From the NCBI GenBank assembly GCA_024686055.1, contig JAIBDV010000162.1, forward strand, positions 1 to 6,756: 6,756 bases of DNA, in the 5' to 3' direction. The notes below the pieces were generated by a model. That model made no database searches, was not told the origin of the DNA, and saw only the letters and a list, made by a program, of their open reading frames with translations. Below are positions 1 to 5,492 of this stretch, one piece after another. The stretch's first letter is position 1. Each line of letters opens with the position of its first letter. The position numbers and the translations under genes were made by a program. The stretch is from Neptuniibacter sp. (GTDB lineage Bacteria; Pseudomonadota; Gammaproteobacteria; Pseudomonadales; Balneatricaceae).

Positions 1-279
1 AACCGCATGAACTACAAAATCCAGCTCACCCCACTGCTCTGCCAACGACTCAAACACCGCTTCCATCTGACCCGGCTCAGCAACATCCAGTGGCAGCATG
101 CTGGCATTCAGACCTTCTGCCAGAGGCGCAACGTAAGGGCGAGACTTCTCGTTCAGATAGGTCACGCACAATTCAGCACCGGCTTTACGCAACACAGTTG
201 CACAGCCATAAGCGATGCTGTGGCTGTTCGCGATACCAACAATCAGCCCTTTCTTGCCGGTCAAATCCATCATATTCAT
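1..279 (-). CDS. fabI: FabI-type enoyl-[acyl-carrier-protein] reductase, N-terminal part (cut by window edge)
   Basis: A short-chain dehydrogenase of the FabI type, which uses NAD(P)H to reduce the enoyl-ACP double bond in the last step of the fatty-acid elongation cycle in the cytoplasm. Ninety-three codons are visible. The protein begins MNMMDLTGKKGLIVGIANSH and continues with SIAYGCA, the FabI version of the Rossmann dinucleotide loop, in which the glycines are spread out as G-(I/V)-A-x-x-x-SIAxG. Further on come AGAELCVTYLNEK, a PLDVAEPGQMEAVF segment (the D-V adenine-pocket position) and ELDFVVHA at the edge, where the family has its conserved H-S/A-(I/V) strand. The catalytic Tyr-Lys region lies outside the window. 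ATG codons at 297, 279, 273 and 270 are all in frame. I chose 279 because the homologous region starts just after it, but no clear Shine-Dalgarno sequence settles the choice. The family is certain. The exact subtype (housekeeping FabI or the second FabI-like paralogue of many gammaproteobacteria) is not. Confidence 0.88.
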   Translation of the reverse strand, partial: MNMMDLTGKKGLIVGIANSHSIAYGCATVLRKAGAELCVTYLNEKSRPYVAPLAEGLNASMLPLDVAEPGQMEAVFESLAEQWGELDFVVHAV

Positions 280-540
280 TACAAACATCCATTTCATCGG
301 TTCTGGTTATGCTGCAACAGCGTAAACAGTTCCTGTGACATTGCAATGACCGTCACAAACCCGCTCAGAAACAAGCCCTTCCAATGCAGAACAGAAGCCT
401 GCTGCTGTTGCGCAAGTGCACCACAACAGCCTGCCTGTCAACCAGAAGTAAAGCGCTGCAATGCCCATCATAGCGGGCTTATACAAAGATTGAGGGCCAA
501 GTATGGCTGCATGCACTATGGTTTAACTATGCAAGCCAGT

Positions 541-545
541 GAGGT
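541..545 (+). promoter_or_regulatory. Ribosome binding site that decides the start at 550
   Basis: GAGGT sits four bases before the ATG at 550. The reading frame is open far upstream (back to position 7), but codons before 550 encode a Cys/His/Gln-rich, low-complexity sequence that partly lies antisense to fabI. The Shine-Dalgarno match therefore supports the short 148-residue form. Confidence 0.6.
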
Positions 546-549
546 ACGG

Positions 550-996
550 ATGAATACACCCAGATCACTTGCAGCCGTCCTTGAACAGATGATGCAGCGA
601 GCCACCCAGCAAGGGCAGATCGAAAGCTACGGCCCACGCACGCTGCTCTATCGCCATGGCCTCTACAGCAACGACACTACGCTATGGAGCCATTCGCCCG
701 CGCTCGCACTCAACCACCCCGGCCGCTACCTGGTCACTGTGCAACCCCAGCAGAGCCTCAGACTGGCAATTTTGCGCAAAGGCGATTTTGATCGACTGAT
801 CCACCAGAACTGGGTCGACTCTGGCAGCATCAACCTGGCACTCGCCATGCTATGCCAACACCTGAACCGGCTGAGCCAGTTCAGTACCATCGACGGCTTT
901 GCCAGCTACCGGCTCGACCCCGGCCCGCATTATCAGCATATCGTGGTCTTCCGCCCCCTGGATGTACTAGCCCTGTATGATATAGAGCAGGTTTAA
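550..996 (+). CDS. Uncharacterised 148-aa protein in tandem with the sirtuin
   Basis: I do not recognise this family. The start at 550 (MNTPRSLAAVLEQMM) follows a GAGGT ribosome site. An in-frame ATG at 529 would add seven residues. The protein looks soluble, with no signal peptide or membrane span. It has an amphipathic helix at about residues 5-23, a mixed middle with Tyr/His/Arg-rich turns (YGPRTLLYRHGLYS, 27-40), a strand-like segment YLVTVQPQQSLRLAIL (60-75), a helix at about 94-111 (INLALAMLCQHLNRLSQF, holding the only Cys, residue 102), and a C-terminus of strand character (HIVVFRPLDVLALYDI). The stop lies 25 bp before the sirtuin start on the same strand, so the two are probably co-transcribed. 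That makes it a candidate substrate, partner or co-regulated protein of the deacylase, which is inference from position only. Codon use resembles that of its neighbours, which argues that it is real. Confidence 0.72.
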   Translation: MNTPRSLAAVLEQMMQRATQQGQIESYGPRTLLYRHGLYSNDTTLWSHSPALALNHPGRYLVTVQPQQSLRLAILRKGDFDRLIHQNWVDSGSINLALAMLCQHLNRLSQFSTIDGFASYRLDPGPHYQHIVVFRPLDVLALYDIEQV

Positions 997-1021
997 CCCC
1001 TTATGACGGGAGTCTCCCCCT

Positions 1022-1852
1022 ATGACCTCTGCAACCCGGATGCTGCAACAGTTTGTCCACCAGCACCCGCAGCTGCTGGTGCTCACCGGGGCGGGCGTCA
1101 GTACTCCCTCTGGTATTCCTGACTACCGTGATCAGCACGGTAACTGGAAACGGCCACAGCCCGTCCAGCACCAGCACTTTATGGCCGAACACGACATCCG
1201 TCAGCGCTACTGGGCCCGAAGCCTGGCGGGCTGGCCCACCATTCGCGACGCCCAGCCCGGCATTGCCCATAAAACCCTGGCCGCACTGGAACAGCAGGGC
1301 AATATCATTCAGCTGGTCACCCAGAACGTTGATCGACTGCACCAGCGCGCCGGTAGCCGCCGGGTGATCGACCTGCACGGCCGTTCCGACCATGTGCGCT
1401 GCATGGACTGCCAGACGCGCTATCTACGCGAACGCGTGCATCAGCACAGCGCTGAATGTAACCCTGATTTCAGTAACCTCAAGGCCCCGGCGGCCCCGGA
1501 TGGCGATGCTGATCTTGCCGAACTGGATTTCAGTGGTTTTCAGGTGCCCCACTGCCCACGCTGTTACGGAATCCTCAAACCGGACGTGGTGTTCTTTGGC
1601 GATCATGTTCCTCGCAGCCGTGTCGAACGGGCACAGCAGGCCCTGCAGCGGGCAGACGCGTTACTGGTTATCGGCTCATCACTGATGGTGTATAGCGGTT
1701 TTCGTTTTTGTAAATGGGCCCAGCAACTGAATAAACCCATCTGCGCGCTTAGCCTTGGGCAAACCCGCGCCGATGACCTGCTCAGCCTGAAACTCAATGC
1801 AGAGGTTAGCAGTACACTGCAACATGCCTTTCCACTCAAGGGACCGGCTTAA
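1022..1852 (+). CDS. SIR2-family NAD-dependent protein deacylase (class II sirtuin)
   Basis: A sirtuin, which removes acyl groups from lysine side chains while consuming NAD+, releasing nicotinamide and O-acyl-ADP-ribose. The 276 residues cover the whole catalytic core. GAGVSTPSGIPDYR (23-36) is the NAD-binding loop; the S-T-x-S-G-I-P-D-Y-R form is typical of class II (SIRT4-like) enzymes. TQNVDRLH (100-107) carries the conserved Gln-Asn-x-Asp, and DLHG (117-120) holds the catalytic His119. A zinc ribbon uses Cys127/Cys130 (RCMDC) and Cys178/Cys181 (HCPRC), with an insert of about 45 residues between the pairs. LKPDVVFFGD (185-194) and VIGSSL (216-221) complete the Rossmann fold. All key residues are present, so it should be active. 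GGGAG-like GGGAG at 1008-1012 lies nine bases before the ATG. It follows the 148-aa gene by 25 bp and probably shares its transcript. Substrates cannot be read from the sequence; class II enzymes often act on acylations other than acetyl. Confidence 0.93.
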   Translation: MTSATRMLQQFVHQHPQLLVLTGAGVSTPSGIPDYRDQHGNWKRPQPVQHQHFMAEHDIRQRYWARSLAGWPTIRDAQPGIAHKTLAALEQQGNIIQLVTQNVDRLHQRAGSRRVIDLHGRSDHVRCMDCQTRYLRERVHQHSAECNPDFSNLKAPAAPDGDADLAELDFSGFQVPHCPRCYGILKPDVVFFGDHVPRSRVERAQQALQRADALLVIGSSLMVYSGFRFCKWAQQLNKPICALSLGQTRADDLLSLKLNAEVSSTLQHAFPLKGPA

Positions 1853-1875
1853 ACTGACATAACTCTGCGACGCAA

Positions 1876-1942
1876 AGCCTGACAGGCTCCTGATTACCCA
1901 GTAATACGACAACACATTACCCGCGCTATACCTGCCTGCGGG
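1876..1942. other. Cluster of three small hairpins downstream of the sirtuin
   Basis: In order: AGCCT-gac-AGGCT (1876-1888), ATTAC-cca-GTAAT (1893-1905), and CCCGC (1920-1924) pairing with GCGGG (1938-1942). ATTACCC occurs twice (1893-1899 and 1916-1922), so GTAAT at 1901-1905 can pair with either copy, giving two exclusive folds. No T-tract follows any stem, so this is not a standard intrinsic terminator. It may be a weak or Rho-assisted 3' end of the sirtuin transcript. Confidence 0.35.
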
Positions 1943-2069
1943 CTGAGCAACAAGCCGTCACTACCCGAATTTCAGCCCCTGCTACGGCTGAGAAACAGTC
2001 TGACTACCGGTCGAATATCCGGCCCTCCAGCCCTTGCCGCTCGTATCCAAACAGAATTCATACAACAGT

Positions 2070-2098
2070 TTGACAACAGCCTGCTCTGTTACTAATTT
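2070..2098 (+). promoter_or_regulatory. Candidate sigma70 promoter for the 296-aa gene
   Basis: A perfect -35 hexamer TTGACA (2070-2075) is followed after exactly 17 bp by TAATTT (2093-2098), which matches the -10 consensus at three of six positions, all in AT-rich DNA. Transcription would start near 2105 and give a leader of about 285 nt before the ATG at 2390. The -35 and spacer are convincing, the -10 is weak. Confidence 0.42.
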
Positions 2099-2210
2099 TA
2101 TAGAACAATCGATCTATATTAAAAAACCCATAGCTAGCAAGGGCTAAACGGGAACTTTATGGCCTCTGGCTACCACTAAAGCAGAACATTTTTCACATTT
2201 TTATAATGGC

Positions 2211-2222
2211 AAAATCAAACAA
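2211..2222 (+). repeat. 12-bp direct repeat, copy 1
   Basis: AAAATCAAACAA here recurs exactly at 2401-2412, 190 bp downstream, within the first codons of the 296-aa gene. Both copies lie shortly after an ATGG (2206 and 2390). The upstream copy is in a 15-codon open frame that ends in two Trp codons and a stop and has no ribosome site. Confidence 0.6.
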
Positions 2223-2291
2223 GCAGATTGTTCAAAATATGTTCTGGTGGTAAATTAACCAGTAGCATCAGGGCTTTATGAACAGTCATTT

Positions 2292-2304
2292 TCTGTCTGA
2301 CAGA
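2292..2304. promoter_or_regulatory. Perfect 6-1-6 inverted repeat, possible operator or RNA hairpin
   Basis: TCTGTC-T-GACAGA is a perfect dyad about 86 bp before the start codon at 2390. With a single-base centre it suits a dimeric repressor site better than an RNA hairpin, since the loop would be too tight without fraying. No regulator can be named. Confidence 0.35.
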
Positions 2305-2389
2305 CAAGACCTGAAAATCTCGTCCACTGCCTGGTAATGTACGCCGAGGTAAGCGTCATCCCCTAATCAACTCAGGGACAGGGAAGGCC

Positions 2390-3280
2390 ATGGAAATTAA
2401 AAAATCAAACAATCTGTTTGTGGACAGCAGCGGCGAACGACAGCAGCGTAATACCCAGCCGACACCAGAGCATGCGTCGTTCAGCAATCAACTTCGCGAT
2501 ACTGCCGACAGTTTTGAAGCACTGCTGGCACGTAACCGTATGCCTGTGGCCTCTGACGTTACCCAAAGTCTTTACCTGACCCAGATGCAGGCGCAGAAAA
2601 GCGCCCTGCTGGATGAATATGCCAGCACCCTGGCACGACTAAGCCATGATTTCAGCCGCCAGATGGACAATACGGGCCTTCACCTGAGTGAATTAATCGA
2701 CCACGCAGAAGACCCCACCAGCCTGTCACGACTGCTGAGCCCATTGGCTGAGCCCTCCCGACTCAAAGCACAACAGTTTATTCAGACCCACCAGGTCCAG
2801 ATCCACAGCCTGAAACTGAAAAACAGCGAAATCCAGAGCTTCCCGACCAGCCTCAACAACTGGCTGATACAGCAGAATATCACGCCCAGCAGTACCACCA
2901 TGGCCTCGGTACCCACCCCGGCCAGCCTGCCAAGCGGTGATGATGGCAGCCGCTACCAGCAGATCAGCAACCTTTACCAGCGCTATGTCGAACAGCTCAA
3001 GAGCGATTACACCGATGCTGAAAATGCCCTGTTGATGGAAGCACAACGCAGCCTGCCCTCCGGCGATGTCAGCCTGGCACAGCTGATCGGTCAACTGGAA
3101 CAACCCAGAGCTGCCATTGGCACCGATACCTACCAGCCCAGCCCACAGCAGCTATGGCTGAATGAACAACAGACACTGGTTGAGCAGTTCCGCCAGAGCA
3201 AAGACCGCCAACGCAACGTTGCCAGCCTCTCCGACTGGGCGCGCCAGAACGGCCACAGCCACCCCTGGCTGCATGGCTGA
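2390..3280 (+). CDS. Uncharacterised 296-aa helical protein with an internal domain duplication
   Basis: I do not recognise this family. It is preceded by a purine-rich ribosome site (CAGGGAAGG, 2379-2387) and starts MEIKKSNNLF. There is no signal peptide or membrane span. The composition is rich in Gln, Ser and Leu and strongly helical. After a polar, probably disordered N-terminus (1-30), two segments look like copies of one domain: about 62-163 and 195-287. They share a Tyr-led helix (LYLTQMQ / LYQRYVEQ), a motif SELIDHAEDP (100-109) against AQLIGQLEQP (230-239), and a closing motif TSLNNWLIQQN (153-163) against ASLSDWARQN (278-287). A Ser/Thr/Pro-rich linker (164-187) joins them. There is no cysteine, and no catalytic motif is apparent, so a structural, adaptor or binding role is more likely than an enzyme. 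The first codons are AT-rich, unlike the rest. A hairpin covers the stop codon (GGCT-GAGC-gact-GCTC-tg-AGCC, 3275-3296) without a T-run. It has its own long leader and probably its own promoter. Confidence 0.78.
   Translation: MEIKKSNNLFVDSSGERQQRNTQPTPEHASFSNQLRDTADSFEALLARNRMPVASDVTQSLYLTQMQAQKSALLDEYASTLARLSHDFSRQMDNTGLHLSELIDHAEDPTSLSRLLSPLAEPSRLKAQQFIQTHQVQIHSLKLKNSEIQSFPTSLNNWLIQQNITPSSTTMASVPTPASLPSGDDGSRYQQISNLYQRYVEQLKSDYTDAENALLMEAQRSLPSGDVSLAQLIGQLEQPRAAIGTDTYQPSPQQLWLNEQQTLVEQFRQSKDRQRNVASLSDWARQNGHSHPWLHG
2401..2412 (+). repeat. 12-bp direct repeat, copy 2 (inside the 296-aa gene start)
   Basis: AAAATCAAACAA, identical to 2211-2222, encodes part of K-K-S-N-N at residues 4-8 of the 296-aa protein. 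Confidence 0.6.
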
Positions 3281-3338
3281 GCGACTGCTCTGAGCCACCC
3301 CGGTCACTCCTGCTCCATCCCCACTCCCGCACGCCACT

Positions 3339-3368
3339 CTGGCACAGACCTCTCAGTACAACTATGCT
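3339..3368 (+). promoter_or_regulatory. Weak candidate promoter for the DUF465 gene
   Basis: CTGGCA (3339-3344, four of six -35 bases) and TATGCT (3363-3368, four of six -10 bases) are separated by 18 bp, about 35 bp before the coding start at 3402. It is plausible by position but neither box is strong. Confidence 0.28.
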
Positions 3369-3390
3369 GATAAAGCAGACCCAAACCGTT

Positions 3391-3395
3391 GGAGG
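3391..3395 (+). promoter_or_regulatory. Ribosome binding site that decides the start at 3402
   Basis: GGAGG lies six bases before the ATG at 3402. An in-frame GTG at 3396 abuts the GGAGG and cannot use it, so the 77-residue form is preferred. Confidence 0.75.
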
Positions 3396-3401
3396 GTGCT
3401 T

Positions 3402-3635
3402 ATGTCAGCGCCAAATCATAGCCTTTACCATGATTTTCCCGAACACCGGGACCGTATCCAGCAACTCAAACTGAGCGATGAAGACTTCGCCCGCATGGCA
3501 ACCGAATACCACCAGATTGATCACAGCATCCGTGGCCTGGAGAGCCGTGGCGTCCCCACATCGACTGACAACTTTGAACAGCTAAAACGCCGCCGCCTGC
3601 AGCTCAAGGATCGACTGTTCCAGATGCTGCAATAG
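3402..3635 (+). CDS. YdcH/DUF465-family small protein
   Basis: A 77-residue protein matching the DUF465 (YdcH/SlyX-like) pattern: a short helical hairpin of about 70-80 residues with no known enzyme activity. The visible signature is HDFPEHRDRIQQLKLSDEDF (residues 11-30), corresponding to the family's F-P-E-x-R-D-x-I-x-x-L-K start. It continues with ATEYHQIDHSIRGLE, a turn region SRGVPTSTDNF, and the basic helix EQLKRRRLQLKDRLFQML (58-75), corresponding to the K-x-x-K-L-x-L-K-D end. Both helices have heptad-like hydrophobic spacing, consistent with a coiled coil. Members are cytoplasmic, and their cellular role is unknown. The strong GGAGG site and a clear spacer of about 120 bp after the previous gene suggest independent expression. 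The family is clear from sequence, while the function is not inferred. Confidence 0.88.
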   Translation: MSAPNHSLYHDFPEHRDRIQQLKLSDEDFARMATEYHQIDHSIRGLESRGVPTSTDNFEQLKRRRLQLKDRLFQMLQ

Positions 3636-3786
3636 CCCGCAGTACTGGCGATACGTGATACACAACACGCATCAGCGGACTCACCGTTCGCTGGTGCGGC
3701 TCTGGACACTGGCCAGCGGCATACCAAAAAGTTATACCCGGCTACACCCAACCTGTTAATAGCCTTTCCACCTGTAATGCACAGAG

Positions 3787-3795
3787 TTATCCACA
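3787..3795 (+). promoter_or_regulatory. Perfect DnaA box (copy 1 of 4)
   Basis: TTATCCACA, the high-affinity 9-mer bound by the replication initiator DnaA, lies about 50 bp before the extended -10 of the AraC-type gene. It is the only copy of the four outside coding sequence. Confidence 0.6.
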
Positions 3796-3818
3796 GACCA
3801 TCCGCGCCGATGTCACTT

Positions 3819-3853
3819 TTGTACAAGGCCACTGCGACCGCCTTTGCTACACT
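3819..3853 (+). promoter_or_regulatory. Extended -10 promoter of the AraC-type gene with an upstream palindrome
   Basis: TG-C-TACACT (3845-3853) is an extended -10 element with four of six -10 bases, and no -35 hexamer lies at the usual distance. The perfect 8-bp palindrome TTGTACAA (3819-3826) lies just upstream, overlapping the -35 zone, where an activator or repressor would bind. Transcription would begin near 3860, giving a leader under 30 nt before the ATG at 3887. Confidence 0.48.
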
Positions 3854-3886
3854 GGTCACTCCAGCAGTACAGGTAATCTATACGCG

Positions 3887-4693
3887 ATGGACCCGCATTC
3901 AGCCCCAGAACTGACACAGCTCGAACTGATCAGTGCTCAGTTTCAACGCCAGCGCTTCAGCCCCCATGTCCACGAAGGATTCTGTATCGCCGTGGTCGTA
4001 CACGGCGCTCAGCAGTTCAATCGGGATGGCTGCCAGCATATTGCTGCCAGCGGCACGCTGCTACTGATCAACGCCGACCAGCTACATGATGGCCACAGCG
4101 CTGACGAACAGCTAGGCTGTCGTTACCACGCTATTTATCCACACACGCCGCTACTGCAGCCGGTGGTGGATGATTTATGCGGGCCCGGTGCCGGTCTGCC
4201 CTGGTTTCCCCCGGTCGTTGACGACCCGGAGCTGGCGGATCTGCTGTTACAGTTATTTAACAGCCTGCAGCACAACCAGAATCCACTACAGACTGAAACT
4301 CTGTTTATGCACAGCCTCAGCCTGCTGGTTCAGCGCCATAGCTGTCGCCCCAGTCAGCCACAACCCCTGCTCCGGGCTCCCGGTCAGATTCAGTATGTAC
4401 GCGAGTACCTGGATGCTCATTGCTGCCAGCCGGTCAGCCTGACCGAGTTATCCACACTGGTGGCACTCAACCCCAGTTACCTGAGCCGCCTGTTTCGTCG
4501 CACCACCGGCCTCCCTCCCCACCATTACCAGCTGATGCGACGCATTGACCATGCTCGCCAGCTGATCCAGCGTGGTCTGCCGCTGGCACAGGTGGCACTG
4601 GATACCGGCTTTACCGACCAGCCGCACTTCAATCGCCATTTCAAACGTTTTACCGGCCTGACCCCAGGCCGCTATCAACAGGCGCAACGCTAA
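3887..4693 (+). CDS. AraC-family transcriptional regulator, probable regulator of azlCD
   Basis: A 268-residue DNA-binding regulator. The N-terminal half (about 12-155) is an AraC-type cupin ligand-binding domain: HVHEGFCIAVVVHGAQQF (27-44) and GTLLLINADQLHDGH (56-70) match the H-x-H-x-x-x-x-x-x-x-x-x-G and G-x-L-x-L-I-x-P-x-x-x-H-x-G strands of the family. The C-terminal domain (about 168-266) carries two helix-turn-helix motifs: VSLTELSTLVALNPSYLSRL (183-202) and the second ending in ALDTGFTDQPHFNRHFKRF (237-255), then TGLTPGRYQ, the classic AraC signature. Start at 3887 has only a weak AGGTAA ribosome site ten bases upstream. It lies 79 bp before azlC on the same strand, an arrangement often seen with AzlC/AzlD exporters. 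The likely role is to sense an amino acid or related ligand through the cupin domain and activate the exporter. Three DnaA-box 9-mers lie inside this gene. One of them (4448-4456) uses a TTA leucine codon, which is uncommon in the gene. Confidence 0.92.
   Translation: MDPHSAPELTQLELISAQFQRQRFSPHVHEGFCIAVVVHGAQQFNRDGCQHIAASGTLLLINADQLHDGHSADEQLGCRYHAIYPHTPLLQPVVDDLCGPGAGLPWFPPVVDDPELADLLLQLFNSLQHNQNPLQTETLFMHSLSLLVQRHSCRPSQPQPLLRAPGQIQYVREYLDAHCCQPVSLTELSTLVALNPSYLSRLFRRTTGLPPHHYQLMRRIDHARQLIQRGLPLAQVALDTGFTDQPHFNRHFKRFTGLTPGRYQQAQR
4135..4143 (+). promoter_or_regulatory. Perfect DnaA box (copy 2 of 4)
   Basis: TTATCCACA inside the AraC-type coding region, read across the codons for I-Y-P-H. 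Same orientation as copy 1, 348 bp downstream of it. Confidence 0.55.
4305..4313 (+). promoter_or_regulatory. Consensus DnaA box variant (copy 3 of 4)
   Basis: TTATGCACA fits the TTATNCACA DnaA consensus. It is inside the AraC-type gene (codons for F-M-H-S), same orientation, 170 bp after copy 2. Confidence 0.45.
4448..4456 (+). promoter_or_regulatory. Perfect DnaA box (copy 4 of 4)
   Basis: TTATCCACA exactly in codon frame as Leu-Ser-Thr (TTA TCC ACA) within the first helix-turn-helix of the AraC-type protein, same orientation, 143 bp after copy 3. Confidence 0.55.
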
Positions 4694-4772
4694 GCACTGC
4701 GATCCGGTCATAAACGTACAAGATCACCCCCGCCTCCAGCCGCCATACTGGCCGGCAATTGAGGAGTGAACC

Positions 4773-5492
4773 ATGTACATCAATCCGGATAACCGCCGTG
4801 GCCTGATCGATACCGCCCCGCTGTTACTGACCATCGCCCCGCTAGCCGCCAGCTTTGGCGTTATCGGTATCGCTCAGGGCGAATCGCCCTGGCCACTGCT
4901 ACTATGCTCGATCATCGTCTTTGCCGGCAGCGCCCAGCTGCTGGCGCTCGGCCTGCTCGCTGCCAGCGCACCGCTGTGGTTTATCCTGTTAACAACGCTG
5001 GTTATTAACAGCCGCCACCTTCTTTATGCCTTCAGCCTGACAACCCAGATACAGCCGCTGTCTGGCAGGCAGCGCGCGCTGCTGGCCTTCGTGTTAAATG
5101 ATGAAACCTACGCGCTGGTCAGCCAGCAGCCCCCGGGGCCTGGCTTCAACCGCTACTTTCTCACCTCAGGATTAACCGTATGGGCCTGCTGTGGACTGGC
5201 GACCGGGCTGGGCATCATGCTGGCTCAGGAACTGACAGGACAACTCTCTGCCGAACTGCTTGGCCAGCTGGATATCATCATGGTGCTGACCTTTGTCAGC
5301 CTGGTCACGCCTGCTCTTAAACGCTGCAGTCACTGGCTATGCGCCACGACTGCGGCACTGAGTATCAGCCTGTGCTGGCACTGGCCGCTGGGCAGTGGCC
5401 TGATATTTTCTGCGCTACTGGCAATCAGTGTTGCCTTGCTGGCTGAGCGCTACCGGCCAGCAACAGTGGCTTACAACGAGGCAGATAGCTGA
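4773..5492 (+). CDS. azlC: AzlC-type branched-chain amino acid exporter, large subunit
   Basis: The large membrane subunit of an AzlC/AzlD (E. coli YgaZ/YgaH-like) exporter, which moves valine, leucine, isoleucine and analogues such as azaleucine out of the cytoplasm. At 239 residues it is of normal family length. Signature segments are APLAASFGVIGIAQG (22-36), IIVFAGSAQLLALGLL (47-62) with the hallmark FAGSAQ, NSRHLLYAF (79-87), FVLNDETYAL (106-115) with the conserved D-E-x-Y, and a C-terminal run of hydrophobic spans from about 128 to 224. Membrane segments lie roughly at 15-35, 41-63, 66-86, 128-152, 163-181, 187-203 and 206-224. A GAGGAG ribosome site (4761-4766) stands six bases before the ATG. 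The stop overlaps the azlD start by one base (TGATG), so the two are translationally coupled. No separate promoter is evident in the 79-bp gap, so read-through from the AraC-type gene is likely. Confidence 0.93.
   Translation: MYINPDNRRGLIDTAPLLLTIAPLAASFGVIGIAQGESPWPLLLCSIIVFAGSAQLLALGLLAASAPLWFILLTTLVINSRHLLYAFSLTTQIQPLSGRQRALLAFVLNDETYALVSQQPPGPGFNRYFLTSGLTVWACCGLATGLGIMLAQELTGQLSAELLGQLDIIMVLTFVSLVTPALKRCSHWLCATTAALSISLCWHWPLGSGLIFSALLAISVALLAERYRPATVAYNEADS

Larger units (their letters stand above)
1853..2389. other. 537-bp gene-free region between the sirtuin and the duplicated-domain gene
   Basis: No convincing coding region lies here on either strand. The left half (1853-2060) has the base composition of the surrounding genes and holds three small hairpins (1876-1942, listed separately), none with a T-run that would make a clear terminator. 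From about 2085 to 2290 the sequence becomes clearly AT-rich. This part carries a TTGACA promoter candidate (2070-2098), a TATAAT hexamer at 2202-2207 without a matching -35, a 12-bp repeat shared with the next gene's start, and a perfect dyad (2292-2304). Only very short open frames exist: 15 codons from 2206, 19 from 2278 and 9 from 2337. The region most likely serves as a long regulated leader for the gene at 2390. Confidence 0.6.

Noticed and set aside
7..549. Upstream extension of the 148-aa gene (329-aa frame)
   Set aside because: It runs antisense to the well-supported fabI coding region, its translation is low-complexity Cys/His/Gln-rich, and a good ribosome site supports the ATG at 550.
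1001..1393. 130-aa minus-strand open frame over the sirtuin
   Set aside because: A shadow of the sirtuin, whose family motifs are intact on the plus strand. No ribosome site or family resemblance.
2138..2180. Possible cyclic di-GMP riboswitch (AGGGCTAAAC followed by GCCTCTGGCTACC)
   Set aside because: It resembles pieces of the aptamer, but the invariant GACGCAAAGCC core between them and the closing arm are missing.
2189..2197. Fifth DnaA box (TTTTTCACA)
   Set aside because: It fits only the relaxed TTWTNCACA form, lies in a T-rich run where chance matches are common, and is far from the other four.
2206..2253. Trp-type attenuator leader peptide (15 codons ending Trp-Trp-stop)
   Set aside because: No ribosome site, no terminator/antiterminator pair after it, and the downstream gene is not a tryptophan gene.
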